Shown piece by piece: positions 1-9,769 of a DNA stretch of 64,000 bases. Below the pieces are notes generated by a model. The model made no database searches, was not told the DNA's origin, and was given only the letters and a program-made list of their open reading frames with translations. Source of the stretch: Neoroseomonas eburnea (lineage in GTDB: Bacteria > Pseudomonadota > Alphaproteobacteria > Acetobacterales > Acetobacteraceae); contig NZ_JAAEDL010000001.1 of assembly GCF_018129005.1 (NCBI RefSeq), positions 310,001 to 374,000 on the forward strand. The letters are read 5' to 3'. Each line of letters begins with the position of its first letter. Positions within the stretch are counted from its first letter, which is position 1. Made by a program: the position numbers and the translations under genes.

Positions 1-10
1 ACTGATATCC

Positions 11-31
11 GCGGTCGCCAGCCGCGACCGC
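11..31. terminator. Short perfect hairpin at the left edge
   Basis: Eight-base perfect arms (GCGGTCGC and GCGACCGC) flank a 5-base loop. It is the first of a group of hairpins downstream of the oxidoreductase gene whose stop is at 152-154. There is no T-run, so a rho-independent terminator is only a guess. Gene content to the left of the window is unknown. Confidence 0.35.
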
Positions 32-49
32 TGGCATGACACAGAGCCT

Positions 50-79
50 GGCCGGCCCCCGCGCAAGCCGGGGCTGGCC
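50..79. terminator. Imperfect G+C-rich hairpin
   Basis: Ten-base arms at 50-59 and 70-79 pair at nine positions around a 10-base loop. It lies between the 11-31 hairpin and the nested palindrome at 84-152, downstream of the Gfo/Idh gene. A role in transcript ending or RNA stability is inferred from position only. Confidence 0.35.
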
Positions 80-83
80 GCTC

Positions 84-152
84 AGAGACCGTTCGGAAAC
101 GCGCCTCGCGGCGCGTTTCCGGGGCCGGTGCCGGACTTTCCAAACGGTCTCT
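84..152. terminator. Nested palindrome abutting the stop of the Gfo/Idh gene
   Basis: Outer arms at 84-99 and 137-152 pair at 15 of 16 positions. Inside them, 95-105 and 110-120 form a perfect 11-base stem around a 4-base loop. The GGAAA at 95-99 can pair with TTTCC in either the inner or the outer right arm, so the two folds compete. The outer right arm touches the stop codon (154-152) of the minus-strand gene, which fits a transcript-end structure for that gene. Confidence 0.5.
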
Positions 153-1105
153 CAGCCGGCGCGGATCGCCGCCTCCACCGCCAGCGCCACCTTGAGCGCC
201 CGGCGCCCCGCAGCGCCGTCCACAACCACCGGCGCGCCGTCCAGGCAGGCAGCGACGAAGGCAGCCTGCTCGGCTTCCAGGCTGTCGTGGTCGGTCCAGG
301 TAGCACGGTCGATGCCGCTGCCCGGCATGGCCGCGACCGCCTCCGCGCCGCCCCGCCGCAGCACGGCGAGCGAACGGGCCAGGAAATCCACCGCCATCTC
401 CCCTTCCGTGCCGAGCACGCGCAGCCGCCGCTCCATCGCCAGGGAGACGCGGGAGGCGGTAAGCACCGCCGCCCGTCTGCCCGGGAAGACCAGCCGCGCC
501 ACCGCGAAATCCGGATGCTCCGAGGCGACGGCCGCACCCACCGCTTCGACCCGCTCCGGCTCCCCTCCCGCCAACTCCATCACCAGGTCGAGGTCGTGGA
601 TCATCAGGTCCAGCACGACCGAGACGTCCAGGCTGCGCGGCCGGAACGGCGCGGCACGCACCGCATCCCAGGACAGCGCCCGGCCGCCGGTCTCCGCCCC
701 CGTCACCGCACGGAAAGCGGCCGAGAAGCGTTCGATATGCCCGACCTGCAGCACCCGGCCGCGCGCAGCGGCAAGGGCGATCAGCGCATCGGCCTGATCG
801 AGCGTCGCCGCGATCGGCTTCTCGATGAAGACATGCCGGCCGGCGGCCAGGGCCGTTTCGGCGAGCGCGAAATGGAACCGCGTCGGCGCGGCAACGATCA
901 GCGCATCGGCGGCCGCGATCAGCGCGGCGGCCTCCATCGGCACGGTGCCGACCTCCGCCCCGACCGTTGCGGCGCGTGCGGCGTCGGCATCGTGCAGCCC
1001 GACCAGGCGCAGGCGCGGATTGGCCGCCGCCTTCAGGGCATGGAAACGGCCGAAATGCCCGACCCCGAGGATGCCGAGGGCGAGTCTGCTGTCCGTGGCG
1101 CTCAT
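152..1105 (-). CDS. Gfo/Idh/MocA family NAD(P)-dependent oxidoreductase
   Basis: Predicted cytoplasmic sugar or polyol dehydrogenase of 317 aa. The N-terminal Rossmann fold has GILGVGHFGRFHA at about residues 11-23, and the family Lys sits in EKP at 95-97, which normally contacts the nicotinamide and the substrate. The C-terminal half is the usual alpha/beta substrate domain; family length is normal. An AGGAGG ribosome site lies just before the ATG at 1105. The gene is divergent from secDF with about 220 bp between the starts. The substrate cannot be read from the sequence; UDP-sugar or inositol-type substrates are both possible. Confidence 0.85.
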   Translation of the reverse strand: MSATDSRLALGILGVGHFGRFHALKAAANPRLRLVGLHDADAARAATVGAEVGTVPMEAAALIAAADALIVAAPTRFHFALAETALAAGRHVFIEKPIAATLDQADALIALAAARGRVLQVGHIERFSAAFRAVTGAETGGRALSWDAVRAAPFRPRSLDVSVVLDLMIHDLDLVMELAGGEPERVEAVGAAVASEHPDFAVARLVFPGRRAAVLTASRVSLAMERRLRVLGTEGEMAVDFLARSLAVLRRGGAEAVAAMPGSGIDRATWTDHDSLEAEQAAFVAACLDGAPVVVDGAAGRRALKVALAVEAAIRAG

Positions 1106-1325
1106 GCCGGGCCTCCTAGAGCAGATCCTGCCCAGGTGGAATCACCCGATCGGGTGAAGATGCTCGCAAGAACAAGAGGCGGGAGGCGTTGCCGTGGCCC
1201 AGGGCGAACGGAAGCCGCTCCAGACCGGAATGCCGGGCATGAAAATCGGCCAGCCCGGCGGGGTTGCATCCCCTGCCCCCCCTCGCCATTGTCCGCCGCC
1301 TGAAACCCTGGGGTACTGCCTGCCC

Positions 1326-3896
1326 ATGCTTCACTTCGCCCGCTGGAAAACGGCCGGGATCCTGTTGGTCTGCCTGCTCGGGATACTGGTCAGCGTCCCG
1401 AACCTGCTGCCGCGTTCCGCCTTCCCGGACTGGTTCCCTGTCCGGCAGGTGAATCTCGGGCTCGACCTCAGGGGCGGCTCCTACCTCCTGCTCGAGGTGG
1501 ACCTGAACACGGTGGTCCGCGAGCGCCTGGATGGCATGGTGGACGGTGCTCGCACCCGGCTGCGCGCGGCCAATGTCCGCTACGTGAACCTCTCCGCGGA
1601 TGCGGCGAACCGGCGCATGGGGCTGCGGGTGCTGGACGCCGCGCAGGTGCCCGCGGCGGTGACGGCGCTGCGCGAGCTGGCGAACCCGGTGACGCTCTCG
1701 ACCGGCCAATCCGTGCCCGACATCGACATCACCAGCGCCCCGGACGGCACGGTGACCGCGACGCTCACGGAATCCGGCCTGCGCGCCAAGGCGACCGCCG
1801 CGGTCGAGCAGTCGATCGAGATCGTCCGCCGCCGCATCGACGAAACCGGCGTGGCCGAGGCGTTGATCGCCCGCCAGGGCCAGTCCCGCATCCTGGTGAC
1901 CCTGCCTGGTGTCGAGGACCCCAACCGCATCAAGGACCTGCTCGGCCGCACGGCCCGCATGACCTTCCACCTGGTGGACGAGACCGCCGCCATGGCCGCG
2001 ACGCCCCCGCCCGGCGTCATGTTCCTGCCCGGCGAGCGCGACGGCGAGCGCTATGCCATCCGTCGCCGCGTCGAGGTGGACGGCGCCAACCTGACCAACG
2101 CCCGCGCCGGCCAGGACAGCCGCACCGGCGAATGGGTGGTGAACTTCCAGTTCGATTCCGTCGGCACCCGCCGCTTCGCCCAGATCACGCGCGAGAATGT
2201 CGGCCGACCCTTCGCCGTCGTGCTCGACGAGAAGGTGATCACCGCCCCGGTCATCCGCGAGCCGATCATCGGCGGCCAGGGCCAGATCAGCGGCAGCTTC
2301 AACGCGCGTTCGGCCAACGACCTCGCCGTGCTGCTGCGGGCCGGCGCCCTGCCCGCGCCGCTGACCGTGGTGGAGGAACGCACCGTCGGACCCGAACTCG
2401 GCGCGGATGCGATCAGGGCCGGCACCATCGCGCTGGCGGCGGGCACCCTCTTCGTCTTCCTCTACATGGGCCTCGCCTACGGGTTGTTCGGCTGGTTCGC
2501 CAATGTCGCGTTGCTGTTCAACCTCGTCCTGATGATCGCCTCGATGTCGCTGATCGAGGCGACGCTGACGCTGCCGGGCATCGCCGGCATCGTGCTGACG
2601 CTGGGCACCGCGCTCGACGCCAATATCCTGATCAGCGAGCGCATACGCGAGGAAGTCCGCAACGGACGAACCCCGATCAGCGCGCTCGAGGCCGGCTACA
2701 CCAAGGCCTCGGGGACGATTCTCGACTCGAACCTGACCAACCTCATCGCCATGGCCTGCCTCTACGGCTTCGGCTCCGGCCCGGTGAAGGGCTTCGCCGT
2801 GACCGTCGCGATCGGCACCGTGGTGCAGATGTGGACGGCGACGGTGCTGACGCGCCTGTTCTCCTCCTGGTGGTACCGCCGCACCCGCCCGAAGGAGCTT
2901 CCGGTGTTCCAGCGCGCGGGACTCAGCCTGTACGAGCGCCTGCGCCGCCCGCTCTTCCGCATCTTCCCCGACGGCACGCGCATTCCCTTCATGCGGGCGG
3001 CGCGGATGGGGCTGATCGTCTCGGCGCTGCTCTCCACCGCCTCGGTGGCGATCGCCTTCAAGCCCGGGCTCGAGAAGGGCATCGACTTCAAGGGCGGCAT
3101 CGAGATGGAGCTGCGCACGCCGGCCGCCGGCGACATCGCGGCGCTGCGCAACGCGATGGGGGCGCTCAACCTCGGCGACGTCACCCTGCTGCAGTTCGGC
3201 GATGCCTCGACCTTCGCGCTGCGCCTGCCCGCCCAGGGCGACGAAGGCGCGGTGCAGAGCGCGGTGAACCGGGTCCGCACGGCGCTCGAGGAAGTCGCGC
3301 CCGGCACCCGCATCCTGCGGGTGGAGGCGGTGGGCAACCGCGTCTCCGACGAGCTCTTCGTCGGCGGGATGATGGCGCTCGCCCTCTCCTTCCTGGCGAT
3401 GCTGATCTACATCTGGTTCCGCTTCGAATGGCAGTTCGGCATCGCCGGCGTGGCGACGCTCGTGCTCGACGTCACCAAGACGATCGGCCTGATGGTGCTG
3501 TTCCAGATCGAGTTCAACCTGACGACCATCGCCGGCATCCTCACGGTCATCGGCTTCAGCGCCAACGACAAGGTCGTGGTGTTCGACCGCATGCGGGAGA
3601 ACCTGCGCAAGTTCAAGACGATGCCGCTCGACCAGCTGGTGGATCTGTCGATCAACGAGACCATGAACCGAACCCTCGGCACCTCCATGACGCTGCTGCT
3701 CTCGGCCCTGCCGCTGGCACTGTTCGGCGGGGATACGCTGTCGGGCTTCGCCTGGGTGATGGTCGCCGGCATCGTGATCTCGGCCGGCTCGTCGGTGTTC
3801 ATCGCCGCGCCCATCGTGCTGTACACGGGGCGGACGCAGTTGCGGCGGGCAGATGCGGAAGCCGCGCCGCCGGCGGGCGGCAAGGCGGTACGGTAG
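1326..3896 (+). CDS. secDF: Protein-export membrane protein SecDF (SecD and SecF fused)
   Basis: Inner-membrane RND-type partner of SecYEG that uses the proton gradient to help pull exported proteins across. The protein is 856 aa, with a first transmembrane helix at about 8-25, the SecD signature GLDLRGG at 45-51, a periplasmic domain, a membrane bundle, then a SecF half with the signature GIDFKGG at 585-591 and a second bundle. SecD and SecF are separate in many proteobacteria; here one unbroken frame carries both. I chose ATG 1326 because the first helix follows directly; the frame is open further upstream, but that part is not SecD-like. No yajC is adjacent. Confidence 0.93.
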   Translation: MLHFARWKTAGILLVCLLGILVSVPNLLPRSAFPDWFPVRQVNLGLDLRGGSYLLLEVDLNTVVRERLDGMVDGARTRLRAANVRYVNLSADAANRRMGLRVLDAAQVPAAVTALRELANPVTLSTGQSVPDIDITSAPDGTVTATLTESGLRAKATAAVEQSIEIVRRRIDETGVAEALIARQGQSRILVTLPGVEDPNRIKDLLGRTARMTFHLVDETAAMAATPPPGVMFLPGERDGERYAIRRRVEVDGANLTNARAGQDSRTGEWVVNFQFDSVGTRRFAQITRENVGRPFAVVLDEKVITAPVIREPIIGGQGQISGSFNARSANDLAVLLRAGALPAPLTVVEERTVGPELGADAIRAGTIALAAGTLFVFLYMGLAYGLFGWFANVALLFNLVLMIASMSLIEATLTLPGIAGIVLTLGTALDANILISERIREEVRNGRTPISALEAGYTKASGTILDSNLTNLIAMACLYGFGSGPVKGFAVTVAIGTVVQMWTATVLTRLFSSWWYRRTRPKELPVFQRAGLSLYERLRRPLFRIFPDGTRIPFMRAARMGLIVSALLSTASVAIAFKPGLEKGIDFKGGIEMELRTPAAGDIAALRNAMGALNLGDVTLLQFGDASTFALRLPAQGDEGAVQSAVNRVRTALEEVAPGTRILRVEAVGNRVSDELFVGGMMALALSFLAMLIYIWFRFEWQFGIAGVATLVLDVTKTIGLMVLFQIEFNLTTIAGILTVIGFSANDKVVVFDRMRENLRKFKTMPLDQLVDLSINETMNRTLGTSMTLLLSALPLALFGGDTLSGFAWVMVAGIVISAGSSVFIAAPIVLYTGRTQLRRADAEAAPPAGGKAVR

Positions 3897-3900
3897 AAGA

Positions 3901-3985
3901 AGGCCCGGGGGAGAGAACTCCCCCGGGAACCCCCTCCTTCTTTGCCTGTCGGCAGGGCCTGGCCGGCGCGACAGGCCGGCCCATC
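3901..3985. repeat. Palindromic intergenic element, copy A (reduced)
   Basis: Begins with a perfect 10-base stem (3904-3913 with 3918-3927) around the loop AGAA, followed by CCCCCTCCTTCTTTG, the same order of parts as copies B (6085-6215) and C (29835-29985). The later part is degenerate. It sits between the convergent ends of secDF and the iron alcohol dehydrogenase, so the hairpin may end transcripts from both sides. Confidence 0.55.
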
Positions 3986-3994
3986 CTGCGGTGG

Positions 3995-5164
3995 TCAGCC
4001 CGACCAGGCGCGGCGGTAGAGGGCGACGATCGTCTCCGCATCCGGCACCGCCGGGTTGTTCGCGGGGCTGCCCGAGGCCAGAGCCTGGGCGGCCATGGTC
4101 GGCAGCAGGCCATCCCACTTCGCGGGGTCGATGCCGTAGGCGGCGGGCGTCGGCACGGCCAGGTCGCGATTCAGGTCGCGCAACTCCTGCAGCAGCTTCG
4201 CGCCGGCGGACTGGTCGCCTTCGGCGGCGGTTGCGACGCCCATCGCGCGGGCGGCCTCCGCGTAGCGCGGCAGCGCGGCGTTCAGGCTGTACTCCGTCAC
4301 CGCCGGCAGCAGCATGGCGTTCGACAACCCGTGCGGCACGTGGAAATGCGCACCGATCGGCCGCGACATGCCATGCACCAGCGCCACCGAGGAATTGCTG
4401 AAGGCGATGCCCGCCAGCGTCGCGCCCTTCATCATCGCGGCCCGCGCGACGGCGTTGGCGGGTTCGCGATAGACCATGCGCAGGTTCGGCGCGATCAGGC
4501 GCATCGCGCGCAATGCGTATTCGTCGGCCTCGTCGTTCGCGCGCTTGCTGACGAAGGCCTCCAGCGCATGCGTCAGGCTGTCGATGCCGGTATCCGCGGT
4601 GGTGCGCGGCGGCACGCTGAAGGTCAGCTCGAAATCCACCACCGCAGCGAGCGGCAGCGCGCCCAGGCCCGCGATCAGCATCTTCTCGTCGCGCTCGGTG
4701 TCGGTGATGACGGTGAAGCGCGTCGCCTCGCTGCCCGTGCCCGCCGTGGTGGGAATGCAGATCACCGGCAGCGCGGCGCGGTTGGCCTGCGCCGGCACCT
4801 TGAAGTCGCGCATCTTCGCCCCCGCCGGCGCCGCGCCGAGGATGGCCATCGCCTTCGCCGTATCCATCGGGCTGCCGCCACCGAAACCGACCAGGCAGTC
4901 GTAGTCACCGGCTCTCATCGCCGCGACGCCGGCCTCGATCACGGTATCGGTCGGGTCCGGCACCGTGTCGGAGAAGACGCCAGGCGCCATGCCGGCGGCA
5001 CGCAGCGGCGCCAGCGCCTTGTCCACCGTGCCGGAGGACACCATCCACGGATCCGTCACCACCAGCGGCTTCGACAGGCCGAACTGACCCAACACCTCGG
5101 CCAGCTTCCCGACCGCGCCACCACCGATCATCAGCAGGCGCGGCGAGACGAAACTCGTGGTCAT
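3995..5164 (-). CDS. Iron-containing alcohol dehydrogenase
   Basis: NAD(P)-dependent dehydrogenase of the iron-activated group III family, 389 aa, which is usual. Seen: the dinucleotide-binding GGGSPMDTAK, the PTTAGTGSEAT loop, and metal-ligand regions GIDSLTHALEAF and HVPHGLSNAMLLP. It is the second gene of a pair: the stop of the upstream 3-hydroxyisobutyrate-type dehydrogenase and this ATG share one base (TGATG at 5166-5162), which suggests coupled translation. Two reductases acting in turn on a hydroxy or aldehyde acid is a reasonable reading, but the substrate is unknown. Confidence 0.88.
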   Translation of the reverse strand: MTTSFVSPRLLMIGGGAVGKLAEVLGQFGLSKPLVVTDPWMVSSGTVDKALAPLRAAGMAPGVFSDTVPDPTDTVIEAGVAAMRAGDYDCLVGFGGGSPMDTAKAMAILGAAPAGAKMRDFKVPAQANRAALPVICIPTTAGTGSEATRFTVITDTERDEKMLIAGLGALPLAAVVDFELTFSVPPRTTADTGIDSLTHALEAFVSKRANDEADEYALRAMRLIAPNLRMVYREPANAVARAAMMKGATLAGIAFSNSSVALVHGMSRPIGAHFHVPHGLSNAMLLPAVTEYSLNAALPRYAEAARAMGVATAAEGDQSAGAKLLQELRDLNRDLAVPTPAAYGIDPAKWDGLLPTMAAQALASGSPANNPAVPDAETIVALYRRAWSG

Positions 5165-6042
5165 CAGGCTTTCCCTTCGCGAAGCATGGCGATGATTCCC
5201 GAAAAATCCTTGCCCGCCCCGCCGTGCTCCACGAAGCGGCGGAACAGGTCGAGCGCATGCGCGCCGAGCGGCGTCGACGCCCCGACATCCTTCGCCGATG
5301 TCTGCGCGAGGCCGAGATCCTTCAGCATCAGCGCGGCGGAGAAGCCGGGCTTGTAGTCGCGATTGGCGGGGCTGGCCGGCACCGGGCCGGGCACCGGGCA
5401 ATAGGTCGTCAGCGCCCAGGACTGCGCCGAGGATTTCGACGCCACGTCGAACAGCGCCTGGTGGGAAAGGCCGAGCTTCTCGGCCAGCACGAAGGCCTCG
5501 CAGGTCACCGTCATGGTCGCGGCGAGGATCATGTTGTTGCACAGCTTCGCCGCCTGCCCGGCGCCGGCCTCGCCGCAATGGACGATGGTGCGCCCCATGG
5601 CCTCGAGGATCGGCTTGATCTTCGCGAAGGCGTCGGCCGGGCCGCCCACCATGAAGGTGAGCGTGCCGGCCTCGGCCCCCATCACGCCGCCCGAGACCGG
5701 CGCGTCGAGGAAGGGACGTCCGGCGGCCGCCGCGACCTCCCGCGCCGTGGTGACGTCGATGGTGGAGCAGTCGATCAGGGTGGCATCCGCGCGCGCAGCC
5801 TTCGCCATGCCGCCCGCACCGAGCCAGGCATCGCGGACATGCGTGCTGGCCGGCAGCATGGTGATGACGAAGTCGGCGCCGGTCGCGGCATCGGCAGCGG
5901 AGGCGGCATGGCGGGCGCCGGGCACGGCCTCGATCGCGGCCGGCATGATGTCGAAGGCGGCGACGGCATGGCCGGCCTTGATCAGGTTGCGCGCCATGGG
6001 CGCACCCATGTTGCCGAGGCCGACGAAGCCGATGCTGGCCAT
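5164..6042 (-). CDS. mmsB: 3-hydroxyisobutyrate dehydrogenase family protein
   Basis: NAD-dependent beta-hydroxyacid dehydrogenase, 292 aa. The Rossmann motif GFVGLGNMGAPMARNL is at residues 5-20, the substrate loop is DAPVSGGVMGAEAGT at 113-127, and the catalytic Lys is K166 in GQAAKLCNN. These match the MmsB branch (valine breakdown, 3-hydroxyisobutyrate to methylmalonate semialdehyde), but tartronate semialdehyde reductases look similar, so the symbol is tentative. Start at 6042 follows a GGAGGAA site. No methylmalonate-semialdehyde dehydrogenase or other valine genes are next to it. Confidence 0.82.
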   Translation of the reverse strand: MASIGFVGLGNMGAPMARNLIKAGHAVAAFDIMPAAIEAVPGARHAASAADAATGADFVITMLPASTHVRDAWLGAGGMAKAARADATLIDCSTIDVTTAREVAAAAGRPFLDAPVSGGVMGAEAGTLTFMVGGPADAFAKIKPILEAMGRTIVHCGEAGAGQAAKLCNNMILAATMTVTCEAFVLAEKLGLSHQALFDVASKSSAQSWALTTYCPVPGPVPASPANRDYKPGFSAALMLKDLGLAQTSAKDVGASTPLGAHALDLFRRFVEHGGAGKDFSGIIAMLREGKA

Positions 6043-6084
6043 GAGGTTTCCTCCACGTTTCTGGTGCGGAGGGTAGGCGGGCGA

Positions 6085-6215
6085 AAGGTCGGGGGGAAGA
6101 GAACTTCCCCCCGAGCCCCCCAACCTTCTTTGTCCTTTGGGACCAACTTCGGAAGTCAGTTCCCAAGTGACAAAAAAGGGAGGGGGTTCGGGGGAGGTTC
6201 ACCCTCCCCCGACCT
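6085..6215. repeat. Palindromic intergenic element, copy B (full)
   Basis: Three stems in order. Stem 1 is 6089-6099 with 6104-6114 (perfect 11 bp, loop AGAA). The central long stem starts with CCTTCTTTGTC at 6124-6134 pairing with 6169-6179 and has inner pairing around AACTTCGGAAGT. Stem 3 is 6190-6197 with 6203-6210 (perfect 8 bp). The whole folds like a three-leaf clover. It lies between two minus-strand units (upstream of mmsB, downstream of the ABC operon). Copy C has the same architecture and much of the same sequence. Confidence 0.75.
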
Positions 6216-7273
6216 TCAGGCAGCCCGTGCCTTCGCGTACAGCGCCAACCGCCGCGCCGCGATCTCCGACAGCCCGCCCGCGAAGTCGAGCCCTGCGGCC
6301 GGCAGCGTCTCGGCGAAGTGGCAGGCCGCTTCATGCCCGGGCGCGAGGCGTCGCAGCGTCGGAACTTCCTGTCGGCACCGCTCCTGCGCGAAGGGGCAGC
6401 GCGTGTGGAAGCGGCAGCCGGCTGGCGGGTTGAGCGGGCTCGGCAGGTCGCCGCCGAGCGGCTTCACCTGGCCGCGCCGCGCCGGGTCGGGATGCGGGAT
6501 CGCGGCGAGCAGAGCCCGCGTATACGGGTGCCGCGGCGCGGCGAAGAGATCCCGCTTCGGCGCCGTCTCGACGATCTGGCCGAGATACATCACGGCGACC
6601 CGGTCGGCGACGTGCTTCACCACCGCGAGATCGTGCGCGATGAACAGGTAGGCAAGCCCGAAGCGCCGCTGCAGGTCCTTCAGCAGGTTCACCACCTGCG
6701 CCTGGATCGAGACATCGAGCGCGGAAACCGGCTCGTCGCACACCACGAGCTCGGGCTGCACGGACAAGGCACGCGCGATGCCGATGCGCTGCCGCTGCCC
6801 GCCCGAGAACTCATGGGGGTAGCGCTGCGCATGGAAGGGCCGCAACCCGACGAGCGACAGCAGCTCCTCGACCCGCGTGCGGCGGGAGACGGCGTCGCCG
6901 ATGCCGTGCACCTGCATCGGCTCGGCGATGGTGTCCGCCACGGTCAGGCGGGGGTTCAGGCTGGCATAGGGGTCCTGGAAGACGATCTGCATGCGCCGGC
7001 GCATGGCGCGCAGCGCGCTGCCGCCGATGCCGGTGATGTCGTCGCCCCCGAAGCGCAGCGTGCCGGCGGAAGGCTCGATCAGCCGCAGCACCAGCCGCGC
7101 GGTGGTCGACTTGCCGCAGCCGGATTCACCGACGAGCGCCAGCGTCTCCCCGCGGTTCAGGGTGAAGGAGACACCGTCCACCGCGCGCACCGTGCCGACC
7201 TGCTTCGCGAGGATCAGCCCCTTGCGGACAGGGTAGTGCTTGGCGAGGCCGTTCACCTCGAGCAGCGGCGCGG

Positions 7274-7277
<4 letters not shown>
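6216..7277 (-). CDS. Peptide-type ABC transporter ATP-binding protein, DppF-like
   Basis: Second ATPase of the importer, 353 aa. It has Walker A (GESGCGKST, residues 50-58), the signature [14 protein letters not shown], Walker [12 protein letters not shown], and the C-terminal cysteine-rich segment [15 protein letters not shown] typical of oligopeptide and dipeptide ATPases. The start at 7277 overlaps the stop of the first ATPase gene by ATGA. It is the last gene of the minus-strand operon that begins at 15620. Confidence 0.9.
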
Positions 7278-8269
<992 letters not shown>

Positions 8270-8321
8270 GCGCGTCAGCCCTCCGGCGCCCAAAGGCCGC
8301 GACCTGCGAATATGGGCTGCA

Positions 8322-9755
8322 TCACGACCAATGGAATGTCGGCGGGGCGATCTTCTCGGCGGAGCGGTGCGCCCAGTCCTGCTGCGGCACGCGGCCGACC
8401 ACGCGCTTCTGCGCCTCGTGCAGATGCGCCGCGGCCTGGCGGTAGTCCATGGTCAGCACTTCGCCATCCTCGACCACCTTGTTGCCGTCGACATAGAGCG
8501 CCTTCAGCGCGCGGTCGCCGGCCGCGTAGATCAGGCTGCGCACCGGGTCGTAGGCCGGGCGGATCATCGGGTGGGTGATGTCCACCAGCGAGAAGTCCGC
8601 CTTGCAACCCACCGCCAGCCGCCCGATGTCGTCGCGGCCGAGCGCCGTGGCGCCGCCGATCGTCGCGGCGTTGAACAGGTCCGTCGTCGTCATGGTGCGC
8701 GGATTGCCGGCCTGGGTGCGGGCGATGTGCGCGGCCAGCCGCATCTCGTCCAGCATGTTGTGCGGATAGGTGTCGGTGCCGATGCCCATGTTCACCCCGC
8801 TCCGCACGTAGCGGCCGAGATCCTTCATGGCGATGCCGCGGCGCGCGAAGACGGTCGGGCAATGGGCGACGGTGGTGCCGGTCTCCGCCAGGCGCTTGAG
8901 GTCCGTCTCGGTATGCCAGCGCGTCGAGGGATGGTCGTCGAGGAAGATGCCATGCCCGATGATGGCGCGCTCGCCGAGCAGGCCCATGGAATCCAGCCAG
9001 CCGATCGGCGTCATGCCGTGGCGGCGGGTGATCTCGTGGAACTCCACCACCGACTGCGCGGCATGGATCTGCCAGGACAGGCCGCGGGCATTCGCTTCCT
9101 GCCGCGATTCCTTCAGCAGGCCGGCGGAGCAGGTGTCGATCTGCGCCGGCACCACCATGCCGAAGAGGCGGCCGCATTCGTGCTGCTCGGCACGCTCGAT
9201 CAGGCGGAGGGCTTCCTCCATCGCCTTCTCGCCCGCCTTCTCGTCCCACTCGTATTCCACGACGTGGCCGTTCCTGGTGTACCAGCGCGCCGAGCGGAAC
9301 ATCGGCGCGACGCAGACGCGCATGCCCGCCTCGGCGAGCAGGTCGAGCCAACCCGGATGCGCCATCGACAGGTCCGCAAGGGTGGTCACGCCGGAGAGCA
9401 ACAGTTCCGACAGCGCCACGCGCACGCAATGCGGCACCGCTTCCGCATCGGCGCGGAAGATCGGCATGTATTCGTAGAGCGAGGAATTGTAGAGGCCCGG
9501 CGAGCCGATCTCGTCGAGGAACCCCTTGTTCAGCGGTTCGCTCGACGGATGGGAGTGGATGTTGACGAGGCCCGGCATGACCATCAGCCCACGCCCGTCG
9601 ACCACTGTCTCGGCCGCGCCCTCGTAGCCGCGGCCGACGAAGGTGAGCGTGCCGTCCGCGAAGGCGACATCCGCGTCGGGCATGTAGGTGTGCGCCTTGG
9701 CGCTGCCGTCCCAGGCGACGACGAGCTCGGCGTTCCTGATGAGCGTGGTGGTCAT
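8322..9755 (-). CDS. Amidohydrolase of the chlorohydrolase/cytosine deaminase type
   Basis: Metal-dependent hydrolase of the ATZ/TRZ-like branch, 477 aa. Seen: the first metal pair HSH at residues 67-69 ([19 protein letters not shown]), a further His in QIHAAQS, another in IIGHGIF, and the Asp in [10 protein letters not shown]. The family hydrolyses or deaminates N-heterocycles and amides. It is placed between the binding protein (14 bp upstream) and the ATPases, so it probably acts on what the importer brings in. The substrate is unknown; guanine, triazine and methylthioadenosine deaminases all belong to this family. Confidence 0.85.
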   Translation of the reverse strand: MTTTLIRNAELVVAWDGSAKAHTYMPDADVAFADGTLTFVGRGYEGAAETVVDGRGLMVMPGLVNIHSHPSSEPLNKGFLDEIGSPGLYNSSLYEYMPIFRADAEAVPHCVRVALSELLLSGVTTLADLSMAHPGWLDLLAEAGMRVCVAPMFRSARWYTRNGHVVEYEWDEKAGEKAMEEALRLIERAEQHECGRLFGMVVPAQIDTCSAGLLKESRQEANARGLSWQIHAAQSVVEFHEITRRHGMTPIGWLDSMGLLGERAIIGHGIFLDDHPSTRWHTETDLKRLAETGTTVAHCPTVFARRGIAMKDLGRYVRSGVNMGIGTDTYPHNMLDEMRLAAHIARTQAGNPRTMTTTDLFNAATIGGATALGRDDIGRLAVGCKADFSLVDITHPMIRPAYDPVRSLIYAAGDRALKALYVDGNKVVEDGEVLTMDYRQAAAHLHEAQKRVVGRVPQQDWAHRSAEKIAPPTFHWS

Positions 9756-9769
9756 GCCGGCCTCCTCCC

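Noticed and set aside
1116-4118. 1000-codon minus-strand open frame across secDF
   Set aside because: It is rich in His, Gln, Arg and Asp with no domain or repeat logic, and lies antisense to a clear secDF. It is the usual open frame opposite a G+C-rich gene.
2132-5356. 1074-codon plus-strand open frame
   Set aside because: Runs through secDF in another frame and on across the opposite-strand dehydrogenases; composition is Arg/Ala/Gly/His noise.
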